Shown here: positions 1-5,412 of the stretch, piece by piece
Numbering within the stretch: the first letter of the stretch is position 1
Layout of the letters: every line of letters begins with the position of its first letter
Origin: a virus
Length of the DNA: 30,334 nucleotides
IMG/VR virus record: IMGVR_UViG_3300037502_002252
Coordinates: 1-30,334 of that record
Strand: one strand, 5' to 3'
Made by a program: the position numbers and the translations under genes
Notes under the pieces: model-generated
Seen by the model: the letters and a program-made list of their open reading frames with translations, nothing else
Told to the model about the DNA's origin: nothing
Database searches by the model: none

Positions 1-127
1 GGCCAACCAAAAAAACGACACTGCCAACGACTTGCTCAATGGCTTCCTTCATTTCTTTGCCCCCTTCGTTGCTGAAAAGCGCGGTGTTTGCGTTTTGACT
101 GCGCATGTATCTACACGGGCGTTTAAG
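1..127. repeat. Left copy of 127-bp terminal direct repeat
   Basis: These bases are identical to the last 127 bases of the window. The repeat lies inside coding sequence (the end of the exonuclease gene and the start of the 30-aa miniprotein), not in a non-coding terminus. The length of 127 equals a common largest assembly k-mer. I therefore read it as the overlap of a circular assembly; a true direct terminal repeat is the alternative. Confidence 0.95.
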
Positions 128-1188
128 TCCGTCAATTTTTCAGGCGTCAGGCTTGGTTCAATTTCCTTCAACACATTTTCCAAAAGTCGCTTGTCAACGG
201 TTGCAATGCGGTTGGTGAGGTTTTGCCCCGTGGCGTCATAAAGGGCTTCCGCAATAACGTCCAATGGGTAGGAAACGCTTGTGGACGTGGTGAAACGGTA
301 TTTCATGCCTGCCGCTTCAATGACGTCCGTTTCCTCCAACGCCTTTCGAATGACTTCCTCCACTTCGTCCTTGCGCGTCGAAATAATTTTGACAAGCCCC
401 GCCAAGCGTTCCCGTTCCTTTGCCACTTCCTCAAAGTCGCCCAATTCAACCTGCGTCACTTCGTGCTTCTGAGTCACTGCTTTGGCGTATGCCGGACAAA
501 TGCGCCGAAATTCACACGTTGCGCAGTTGGCTGACACGGTTGCGGGAAATTCATCGGCCGCGGTTATTTGGTCACCCACCGCTTGCACATAGGCCATTGC
601 CTCACCCAACGCAGCCACGCCGCGTGTCGACTTTTGGCGTATGCCGTGGCGCACCATTTCAAAAGCCACGGGAAACACTTCCTGTTTTGTCTTAAAGCCT
701 TGGCGCACTGCCTCCGCATAAATGGAAAGTTGAAGGTGGGAGTGTAATTCTTCAGACGTAAACAAGGCGTGGTTGGTTTTATAGTCCAACACCTCCAAGC
801 CTTCCGGCCCTTCGTCAATGCGGTCAATAAAGCCCGTCAACGAATGCCTGCCAACGTCAAAGTCAAAATGGTATTCAACGGCCGCAACCTTGGGAAGTGA
901 TTGCATTCCTTCAACATACCGCTGCACAATGCCCAGGCCGTCACCATAGGCAGACAAGCCCACCGCCTTGCCTTCCGCAAATGCCTTTTTGTATTCATCA
1001 GCAACGACTTGCGCAGGCGTTGGCTTGCCTTGCTTCCATTGGTTGCCCAAAACCTCCAACGTGGCATGGACGACGTTGCCCAAAGCCATTGGCTGCGTTG
1101 TCTCTGCGCCAACTTTGTCCAAGTAATAATACTTGTACGCCAACCGACACGTTTCCCAACGATTGATACGACTAAATGAAAGATTCAT
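49..1188 (-). CDS. RecB/Cas4-like PD-(D/E)XK exonuclease with probable Fe-S cluster
   Basis: 379-residue nuclease of the PD-(D/E)XK_1 type found in RecB, AddB and Cas4 relatives. Visible motifs are His41 in GNVVHATLE, Asp122 in GFIDRID, Asp135 and Lys137 in VLDYKTN, and Gln153 in QLSIYAEA. Cys14 together with Cys222, Cys225 and Cys231 (CATCEFRRIC) matches the split four-cysteine iron-sulphur site of this family. An ATG 14 codons upstream exists, but the chosen start has AGGGG seven bases before it. By family it should resect double-stranded DNA ends, supplying single strands to the Erf-type protein encoded just upstream. It has its own promoter and its stop overlaps the start of a 30-aa gene (ATGA). 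Exact polarity and whether a helicase partner is needed cannot be seen. Confidence 0.85.
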   Translation of the reverse strand: MNLSFSRINRWETCRLAYKYYYLDKVGAETTQPMALGNVVHATLEVLGNQWKQGKPTPAQVVADEYKKAFAEGKAVGLSAYGDGLGIVQRYVEGMQSLPKVAAVEYHFDFDVGRHSLTGFIDRIDEGPEGLEVLDYKTNHALFTSEELHSHLQLSIYAEAVRQGFKTKQEVFPVAFEMVRHGIRQKSTRGVAALGEAMAYVQAVGDQITAADEFPATVSANCATCEFRRICPAYAKAVTQKHEVTQVELGDFEEVAKERERLAGLVKIISTRKDEVEEVIRKALEETDVIEAAGMKYRFTTSTSVSYPLDVIAEALYDATGQNLTNRIATVDKRLLENVLKEIEPSLTPEKLTDLNARVDTCAVKTQTPRFSATKGAKK

Positions 1189-1238
1189 TGTTTTGCCCCT
1201 GTTGCTTGTCAACGGCCCACCCGTCGTCAAGTGAAAAC

Positions 1239-1267
1239 ACTATACGTCAAAGTTTACAACACGTCAA
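1239..1267 (-). promoter_or_regulatory. Sigma70-type promoter of the exonuclease gene
   Basis: On the minus strand TTGACG (1267-1262) and TATAGT (1244-1239) are separated by exactly 17 bases, each one mismatch from consensus. A start near 1231 would give a leader of about 43 bases with AGGGG ahead of the ATG. It lies directly behind the terminator of the upstream leftward genes, so the exonuclease can be expressed separately. Confidence 0.65.
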
Positions 1268-1270
1268 GAA

Positions 1271-1315
1271 ACAAAAAAACAAGGCCTCCAATCATGGGGT
1301 ATGACTGGAAGCCTT
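1271..1315 (-). terminator. Rho-independent terminator after the erf-type gene
   Basis: On the minus strand a ten-base stem with one wobble (AAGGCTTCCA with TGGAGGCCTT, 1315-1306 and 1290-1281) and a 15-base loop is followed at once by G and seven T residues. It ends the leftward transcript of the Erf-type gene; the exonuclease promoter follows within a few bases. Confidence 0.8.
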
Positions 1316-1387
1316 GCGAGGCCGTCAACAGGGGGCTGAAAGCGGCCTACATTTTAAGGTTACAAGCCTGCCCCCAGGCATTCAAGT

Positions 1388-2077
1388 TTAAGAGCGTGAA
1401 GCAATTTCCTTTTTGACGGCTTCCACCCATGCGGTGTTTCGGTCAAGGAAGCGTTGCTTGGCGGGGTCTTCTAAGTCTTCAAGGCCTGCCTTCAAATACC
1501 ACTGAAGGCTTTGAACGCTTAATTCCGTCAAGGACTTGCCTTTGTTTTTGCCGTAGGGCACGACGGGGCCAGAAGCCTTTTGTGCGGCGTCAGCAACGTG
1601 GTCAACGTCAGGCGGCGGGTTGAATACCTGCGCAGGTGTCGGCAACGGCCTTGGGGCCGGTGGTGCAAAGGCAGGCGCAGAAGCGGCATTTCCGTCATCA
1701 TCTTCACCGTCAATACCGGTGACGCCCGCCAGTGCGGAAAGTCCATACCTGCGCCCGTAAGAAATTGCACTGCCATAGGCCTGGGCAGTCTTTTGTTGTA
1801 CCGGAAGCCAACACCTATCTGAAATCCATTCACCGGAGGAATGCAGCAACGTCGTTGAAACCGCAACGCCCGTTTCATCGTTTTCAACGCGTTGCACGAT
1901 TGCAATGCCGTTGGCATTCAATGCACCGCGGCAGGCCTCAAACACCGCAGCCAAGTCGGCATAACGGCTTTTGAAATGCGGGTTGACGCTTCCCTTCAAC
2001 GCGCCAGTCATTTCACTTTGTGCCTTGGAAAGTGCCTTTGCCAATTCGCCAATTTTCTCACTTTGGTTCGGATTCAT
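1388..2077 (-). CDS. erf: Erf-family single-strand annealing protein
   Basis: 229-residue recombinase of the ERF superfamily (P22 Erf type). The ERF domain spans about residues 8-130, with characteristic stretches SKAQSEM, NPHFKSRYADL, EACRGALNANGIAI and YGSAISYGRRYGLSALAG, ending in an acidic GIDGEDDD. A Pro/Ala-rich linker (about 135-165) leads to a small C-terminal domain with YGKNKGKSLTEL, a module often attached to such proteins. The start preceded by AAGGAAG was preferred to an extension of 25 codons that would run deep into the preceding gene. The preceding gene overlaps by 20 bases. Expected role: annealing of ssDNA made by the nearby exonuclease, for recombination and concatemer formation. 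Confidence 0.88.
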   Translation of the reverse strand: MNPNQSEKIGELAKALSKAQSEMTGALKGSVNPHFKSRYADLAAVFEACRGALNANGIAIVQRVENDETGVAVSTTLLHSSGEWISDRCWLPVQQKTAQAYGSAISYGRRYGLSALAGVTGIDGEDDDGNAASAPAFAPPAPRPLPTPAQVFNPPPDVDHVADAAQKASGPVVPYGKNKGKSLTELSVQSLQWYLKAGLEDLEDPAKQRFLDRNTAWVEAVKKEIASRS

Positions 2078-2273
2078 TGTGTGCTTCCTTTTTTTTGTTT
2101 TCTGCAACTGCCATATCGCCAACAACACGACGCGCCTTTTCAATGGCGTCAATCATGGTGTAAACGTCATTATTGTCCATGTACGAAATGAGCGTGAAGG
2201 CAGTTGCCTTCACTGCGTCAAGGTGTTCCATCATTCCCAACATCACCACTCGGTTTAAGTCACGCTTGGTCAT
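2058..2273 (-). CDS. Small protein of unknown function (71 aa)
   Basis: Not recognised. The sequence is mostly helical-looking with no transmembrane segment and ends in a charged, Lys/Glu-rich tail (NKKKEAHNE). Its start overlaps the stop of the preceding gene (ATGA) and its end overlaps the Erf-type gene by 20 bases, so it is translated as part of the leftward recombination operon. GGAG lies about seven bases before the ATG. An accessory to the annealing protein is possible by position only. Confidence 0.65.
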   Translation of the reverse strand: MTKRDLNRVVMLGMMEHLDAVKATAFTLISYMDNNDVYTMIDAIEKARRVVGDMAVAENKKKEAHNESEPK

Positions 2274-2560
2274 ACGCGCTCCGCATTTCTGTCAAAGTTG
2301 AAATGGCAGGCATGACAAAACGGCTCATCGTTTGAAACGTCAACAGCACGATGACCGCAGGTTACACACCAACGCAACTGGTCTGCGCTTAATTGATACT
2401 CGGCGACTTCCTTTGCGTTTGCTTCAATGGCGTCATGCAACTGTTGCATAAGCCGCCCCAATTCACTACCACTGCCTGCCTGCCGCCGAATACTGGACGA
2501 CAATGCAAGTGCTTCAAACAAAACGTCTGCAAGTGTTTCAACGTCGTTGTCTACAGTCAT
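2270..2560 (-). CDS. Small Cys-rich (zinc-ribbon-like) protein, first gene of leftward operon
   Basis: 96 residues. The N-terminal two thirds look helical (DVETLADVLFEALALSSSIR). The C-terminal part holds WCVTCGHRAVDV and PFCHACHFNF, that is two CxxC pairs 15 residues apart, a typical structural zinc site. No family recognised. The start lies behind AGGGGCC, inside a leader nearly identical to that of the exonuclease gene. As the first gene after the divergent control region it is probably made early; a nucleic-acid or protein-binding role is inference from the zinc ribbon. Confidence 0.7.
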   Translation of the reverse strand: MTVDNDVETLADVLFEALALSSSIRRQAGSGSELGRLMQQLHDAIEANAKEVAEYQLSADQLRWCVTCGHRAVDVSNDEPFCHACHFNFDRNAERV

Positions 2561-2591
2561 GTTTTGGCCCCTGTTGAGTGCTACGCGTCAA

Positions 2592-2620
2592 GGTGTAACA
2601 CAACGCTTGGCGGTTGGCAA
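2592..2620 (-). promoter_or_regulatory. Leftward early promoter
   Basis: On the minus strand TTGCCA (2620-2615) and an extended TGT-TACACC (-10 hexamer 2597-2592) are separated by 17 bases. It would start transcription near 2585, just ahead of the leader of the Cys-rich protein gene. The -10 lies within a perfect GTGTNACAC palindrome. Confidence 0.5.
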
Positions 2621-2635
2621 TGTTTTGTGTTACAT
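2593..2635. promoter_or_regulatory. Paired palindromic operator in the divergent control region
   Basis: TGTAACACAA at 2594-2603 and its exact inverted copy TTGTGTTACA at 2625-2634 have centres 31 bp apart, about three helical turns. Each arm contains the nine-base palindrome GTGTNACAC (one mismatch in the right arm) and covers the -10 of one divergent promoter. A regulator binding both arms could control both operons; the RHH protein encoded next door is the obvious candidate, by inference. Confidence 0.55.
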
Positions 2636-2636
2636 C
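2607..2636 (+). promoter_or_regulatory. Rightward early promoter
   Basis: TTGGCG (2607-2612), 18 bases, then an extended TGT-TACATC (hexamer 2631-2636). It interleaves with the leftward promoter. A start about seven bases downstream would fall at 2643-2644, on the ATG of the RHH gene. Confidence 0.45.
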
Positions 2637-2643
2637 GTCAAAA

Positions 2644-2802
2644 ATGACGCAAGAAACCAAACAAAAACACCTGACGTTTCGCGTGGCTGCAAGTTTTCTG
2701 CAACGCTTGGACGAGGCAGCGCAGAAGGAAGGCGGCACCCGTACAGAATACGTTTTGAAGGTTTTGGCCGAACGCCTGAAGAAAAAGGACGTGAAGCCAT
2801 GA
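2644..2802 (+). CDS. Ribbon-helix-helix DNA-binding protein, likely early regulator
   Basis: 52 residues with an Arc/CopG-like pattern: a short beta strand (HLTFRVA), a helix (FLQRLDEAAQKEG), a turn and a second helix (TRTEYVLKVLAERLKKK). Such proteins bind short palindromes as dimers through the strand. It is the first gene of the rightward operon and directly abuts the GTGTNACAC palindrome pair, so autoregulation and control of the divergent operon are plausible. No Shine-Dalgarno sequence precedes this ATG; the promoter -10 sits so close that the mRNA may be leaderless. An in-frame ATG ten codons upstream would lie within the promoter and was rejected. The stop overlaps the next start (ATGA). 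Confidence 0.75.
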   Translation: MTQETKQKHLTFRVAASFLQRLDEAAQKEGGTRTEYVLKVLAERLKKKDVKP

Positions 2803-2987
2803 GGGGTGAAAATTTGGACACAGCCTTGGAGGCCGTGCGCCAACACAGGCTTCAAGAGCGTGCCGACTTGCGGGAACGCGTCGTGCGTTGCATGCGGCAA
2901 AACCCTGACATGACGTTGACTGACGTGCGGCGGCGTTTCGGCATTTCGTTAAGCCTTATCAAGGCCTTGATTGCGGAGGCCGAATGA
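2799..2987 (+). CDS. Small helix-turn-helix protein (62 aa)
   Basis: Charged helical N-terminus (EAVRQHRLQERADLRERVVR) followed by a C-terminal helix-turn-helix-like segment, MTLTDVRRRFGISLSLIKAL, resembling a compact transcriptional or packaging HTH. The start is ATGA-coupled to the RHH gene. A much longer open frame runs upstream through the control region, but it covers promoter and RHH gene and was rejected. Family not identified; a DNA-binding early protein is the best reading. Confidence 0.6.
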   Translation: MRGENLDTALEAVRQHRLQERADLRERVVRCMRQNPDMTLTDVRRRFGISLSLIKALIAEAE

Positions 2988-3148
2988 GAAGAATTACCAA
3001 AGAACAGGCAGTGGCTTTGGACGCTGCGTCAACTTGGTTGCGCAACAAAGAAGAGTTCGAGGCGGGCCAACGCGTTGGTTTGTTTCGTGGCTTTTGGTTT
3101 GGCGTTGGCTTGGCGTTGTTTATTTGGCTGGTTTGGAGTGTTTGGTGA
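2984..3148 (+). CDS. Small single-span membrane protein (54 aa)
   Basis: The hydrophilic N-terminal half (residues 1-32) is followed by one strongly hydrophobic, Trp/Phe-rich segment (about residues 33-54, including GFWFGVGLALFIWLVW) that ends at the stop. GGAGG lies six bases before the ATG, and the gene is coupled at both ends: ATGA with the HTH gene before it and GTGA with the gene after it. The frame is open only over this short stretch and fits the chain exactly, which supports it. Function unknown; early single-span phage proteins often act on the host envelope, but nothing here shows that. Confidence 0.6.
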   Translation: MRRITKEQAVALDAASTWLRNKEEFEAGQRVGLFRGFWFGVGLALFIWLVWSVW

Positions 3149-3327
3149 CGCCGCAAGAAATTGAAAAGGCCGTTTTACGGTGGGAGGACTGGCGGCGGGC
3201 CTTGTATGAGGAACGCGCAGCCATCATGCAATTTCATGGAAACCTGCCGAAGGACGAAGCGGAACGCATGGCGTTCGAGGCGTACAAGCCGCAGCCCAAA
3301 CAAACGCAGGGCCGTTTTGACCTATGA
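3145..3327 (+). CDS. Small charged protein of unknown function (60 aa)
   Basis: Starts at a GTG that overlaps the stop of the membrane protein gene (GTGA), with GGAG six bases ahead. The product is helical and charged (EIEKAVLRWEDWRRALYEE), without recognisable domain; the segment KDEAERMAFEAY suggests a second helix. Its stop overlaps the ATG of the LexA-like gene. No function can be assigned. Confidence 0.55.
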   Translation: MTPQEIEKAVLRWEDWRRALYEERAAIMQFHGNLPKDEAERMAFEAYKPQPKQTQGRFDL

Positions 3328-3560
3328 GTCAAAAAGCACCCACCCAACACCAACTGAAGGTATTGCGTGAAATTGCCGCCCTTACGGTGCGGTGGGGTTA
3401 CCCTCCAACCATTCGGGAGTTGTGTGACGCCTTTGCGGTGTCTTCAACCAATGCAATGGCAGAAACCGTTGGTTACTTAATTGCCAAGGGCCTATTGCGT
3501 CGACGCAGCAAGTTGGCCAGGAGCCTAACATTAACGGACGAAGGCAAAACATTTCTTTGA
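3324..3560 (+). CDS. LexA-like winged-helix protein without peptidase domain
   Basis: 78 residues equal to the N-terminal DNA-binding domain of LexA: QHQLKVLREIAA, GYPPTIRELCDAF, SSTNAMAETVGYLIAKGLL and a wing (ARSLTLTDEG). The S24 self-cleavage domain is absent and the stop follows directly, so the protein cannot undergo RecA-stimulated autocleavage. It may act as a phage repressor or compete with host LexA for SOS operators; the latter is speculation. Last gene of the early regulator chain, ATGA-coupled, with a 152-base gap after it. Confidence 0.75.
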   Translation: MSQKAPTQHQLKVLREIAALTVRWGYPPTIRELCDAFAVSSTNAMAETVGYLIAKGLLRRRSKLARSLTLTDEGKTFL

Positions 3561-3594
3561 CTTTTGGCTTGCCATTCGATGGTTGTCCGGTAGG

Positions 3595-3625
3595 TTGACT
3601 GCCAGCCATGTGGAAGTGGCACAAT
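3595..3625 (+). promoter_or_regulatory. Weak candidate promoter before the replication genes
   Basis: TTGACT followed, at a long 19-base spacing, by CACAAT. The -35 is good and the -10 and spacing are poor. It lies in the only long gap between early genes and the initiator gene. Confidence 0.25.
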
Positions 3626-3673
3626 ACACAAACCGCGCAGTATGGCGTGCCGCCCCAGGTTGAAGCCTTCCAC
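3610..3673 (+). other. Nested inverted repeat in the leader of the initiator gene
   Basis: GTGGAAG (3610-3616) pairs with CTTCCAC (3667-3673), and inside it GGCAC (3618-3622) pairs with GTGCC (3647-3651). There is no T-run, so it is not a simple terminator. It may fold as a structured leader ahead of the replication operon. The rest of the 3561-3712 gap holds only the ribosome site GGAG before the ATG. Confidence 0.3.
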
Positions 3674-3712
3674 CTTTGACCTGCGTGGCGGCCTTTTCCC
3701 TTGGAGTCAAGA

Positions 3713-4609
3713 ATGAGAATACGGACAGTCAAACCGGAGTTTTGGTCTGACGAGAAAACCGGCACGCTTTCAACGGAAGCTGCGCTTTTGTTTCTGGCAA
3801 TGTTCAACTTTGCCGACGACAAAGGCCGCTTAAGGGGTGCCGCCTCACTTTTGAAAGCCCAGGCCTTCCCTTACAAGCCTGAAATTGACGTTGAAACGGC
3901 CTTGAAGGAACTTTTGGCGTCGAAATTGGTGCAAGCCTACAAAACGGCCGGACAGTCGTATTTGGAAATTACCAATTTCTTAAAACATCAGAAAATCAAC
4001 CGTCCAAGCAATCACAACTTAATGCCAGAGCCGGAAGTGTACGAAACCATTCAAGAAAATGAGGACTCATTAGACACTCATGGAGTCCTCAGTGAGTCCT
4101 CAGTGAGTCCTCACGACACACTCATTGAGCCCTCAGTGAGCCCTCACTGCCGGAAGGGAAGGGAAGGGAAGGGAAAGGAAGGGAGTGGAAAGGAAAGGAA
4201 AGGAAAGGAAAAGAAAACTACTTTGTCGCCAAAAAAACCGGCGACCGTGCAAAAAGGCTTTGAAGACAAAAAAACAGAAGACACGCAGACGGCGTCAACC
4301 TTCCAATCGCTTAAAACGGCCCTGGAAGCCTCATACAAGCAAAAACGAGGTGAACCCTACCTATTCGCACACGGTAAGGACGGAAGTGCCTTAAAACGCC
4401 TTATAGGCCTTTATACGCCAAACGTCATTTTGGAGCGTTGGGAGGTGGGTTTGGACGCCGTTGGTTACCGGCAAGTCAATAACGTTGCCCAACTTGCACA
4501 GAAGTGGAACGACCTGGCCGCACCGTCCACACCTGCCAAGCCCACAAGTGTTTACGCAGGCCGCAACATTCCGAACGAATTTTGGCAAACCGTGGAGGAC
4601 GTCCCTTGA
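3713..4609 (+). CDS. Phage replication initiator (O-like), carries the origin in its gene
   Basis: 298 residues. The N-terminus is a winged-helix replisome-organiser domain: IRTVKPEFWSDEKTG, LLFLAMFNFADDKGRLRG, AFPYKP and a later YLEITNFLKHQKINRPS (residues 1-105). A low-complexity linker follows (about 115-180), first Ser-rich with SVSPH twice, then Lys/Glu/Gly-rich; it is encoded by the iterons and homopurine tract. The C-terminus (about 190-298) should contact the loader or helicase. ATG with GGAG ten bases ahead is preferred to an in-frame TTG four codons upstream. The loader gene overlaps the stop (TTGA). Architecture and internal origin parallel lambda gene O, though sequence kinship is not claimed. 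Confidence 0.78.
   Translation: MRIRTVKPEFWSDEKTGTLSTEAALLFLAMFNFADDKGRLRGAASLLKAQAFPYKPEIDVETALKELLASKLVQAYKTAGQSYLEITNFLKHQKINRPSNHNLMPEPEVYETIQENEDSLDTHGVLSESSVSPHDTLIEPSVSPHCRKGREGKGKEGSGKERKGKEKKTTLSPKKPATVQKGFEDKKTEDTQTASTFQSLKTALEASYKQKRGEPYLFAHGKDGSALKRLIGLYTPNVILERWEVGLDAVGYRQVNNVAQLAQKWNDLAAPSTPAKPTSVYAGRNIPNEFWQTVEDVP
4060..4147 (+). repeat. Eight tandem 11-bp iterons, putative replication origin
   Basis: Units begin at 4060, 4071, 4082, 4093, 4104, 4115, 4126 and 4137. The best copies read TGAGTCCTCA or TGAGCCCTCA plus one base; all eight keep CTCA at unit positions 7-10. Units 2 and 6 are the most degenerate. Each good unit is nearly palindromic (TGAG and CTCA flanking two bases). 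The 11-bp pitch places sites on one face of the helix, as expected for initiator binding. Confidence 0.75.
4152..4216 (+). other. Homopurine tract with G-quadruplex motif beside the iterons
   Basis: 65 bases with a single pyrimidine (T at 4186). The first part is GGGAA repeated, giving four GGG runs two bases apart (4156-4173), a canonical quadruplex motif; the second part is GGAAA repeated. The strand asymmetry could favour triplex or unwound DNA and act as the melting element of the origin. Confidence 0.7.
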
Positions 4610-5400
4610 AATTATCAAAAGTCGAGAAATTGGAAGCGTTGGAGCAAGAATTGGCGACATTGTCGAAGTTTACTTTTGACGTGTCACCTTATGAGTATTT
4701 GTCATTTACGCAGAAGCAGGCACTTCGTGAGGACGCAAGGCGCAAGTGGCAGACAGAAAACCCGCAGGAATATGCCCGCCTTCGTGAATTGGAGGCGCAG
4801 GCGGCTTATTTGAAGGCTGAAATTGACGCCGACGACAGAAGGGGCCGTAAGGTAGGTGAAGCAATGGAGTCTTCAGGCGCAAGTGCCCGCGACCTAAAAG
4901 CCTTGAATGCTCTCCACACAACGCCCGCCATTCTTGGCGTCACGGAATGGAACGACAGCAACAAAACGTTTTTGGTGCTGACAGGCGTTCACAACAGTGG
5001 AAAGTCGGTTGCGGCCGCTTATGCCATGTTGGCCCACGTCAAAAGCCTTGAAGAAGCATACCGTGGCGCAGTGCGTTCCATTCGCACCGTCGACATTGCG
5101 CGTTGGTTGTTATTTCGAGGTGATGACGTCACGGAGCGTATTTCAAACTTGCGCCAAGTACCGTTTCTGGTATTGGACGGCCTGGGGTCAGAATTTACAA
5201 ACGACGGAATGCGCCAAACCATGTTCGACATTGTCGACAGTCGGTATGGCGCAAACCGTCCAACGGTGTTGACGTCGACGTTGCCGTTGACGGCTCCAAA
5301 GGGTGTTGACTCTTTGGAATCCGTTTACGGGAATGGGGTTGTTAGTCGACTTCGACGCGAAGGCAAAGTTGTCGTATTGCGGGAGGAAATTGACTTTTAG
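4606..5400 (+). CDS. DnaC-like helicase loader (AAA+ ATPase)
   Basis: 264 residues. The N-terminal 100 residues are helical and should bind the helicase. The ATPase core shows Walker A GVHNSGKS (127-134), Walker B LVLDGLG (188-194), a sensor-like TVLTSTLP and a C-terminal VVSRLRREG with arginines in the DnaC position. The start is a TTG overlapping the initiator stop (TTGA), with GGAGG seven bases before it; an upstream ATG would overlap the initiator gene by about 100 bases. It should load the DnaB-like helicase encoded next onto the origin marked by the initiator. Confidence 0.82.
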   Translation: MKLSKVEKLEALEQELATLSKFTFDVSPYEYLSFTQKQALREDARRKWQTENPQEYARLRELEAQAAYLKAEIDADDRRGRKVGEAMESSGASARDLKALNALHTTPAILGVTEWNDSNKTFLVLTGVHNSGKSVAAAYAMLAHVKSLEEAYRGAVRSIRTVDIARWLLFRGDDVTERISNLRQVPFLVLDGLGSEFTNDGMRQTMFDIVDSRYGANRPTVLTSTLPLTAPKGVDSLESVYGNGVVSRLRREGKVVVLREEIDF

Positions 5401-5412
5401 GGGGCTTCAAAC

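Noticed and set aside
1-127. True direct terminal repeat used for packaging
   Set aside because: It sits inside coupled coding genes and its length matches an assembly k-mer; kept only as an alternative needing read data.
1368-1381. Small hairpin GCCTG-CCCC-CAGGC after the erf-type gene as terminator
   Set aside because: Only a five-base stem with no T-run on the minus strand; the hairpin at 1281-1315 is the convincing terminator.
1231-1416. Plus-strand frame over the terminator and promoter
   Set aside because: No ribosome site or protein-like pattern; the region is explained by the minus-strand terminator and promoter.
2427-2798. Upstream extension of the small HTH gene through the control region
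   Set aside because: It would run over the divergent promoters, the operator and the RHH gene; the ATGA-coupled start at 2799 explains the gene.
4060-4147. CRISPR-like array
   Set aside because: Units are 11 bp, contiguous and without spacers, inside a coding frame; there are no Cas genes nearby apart from a RecB/Cas4-type phage exonuclease.
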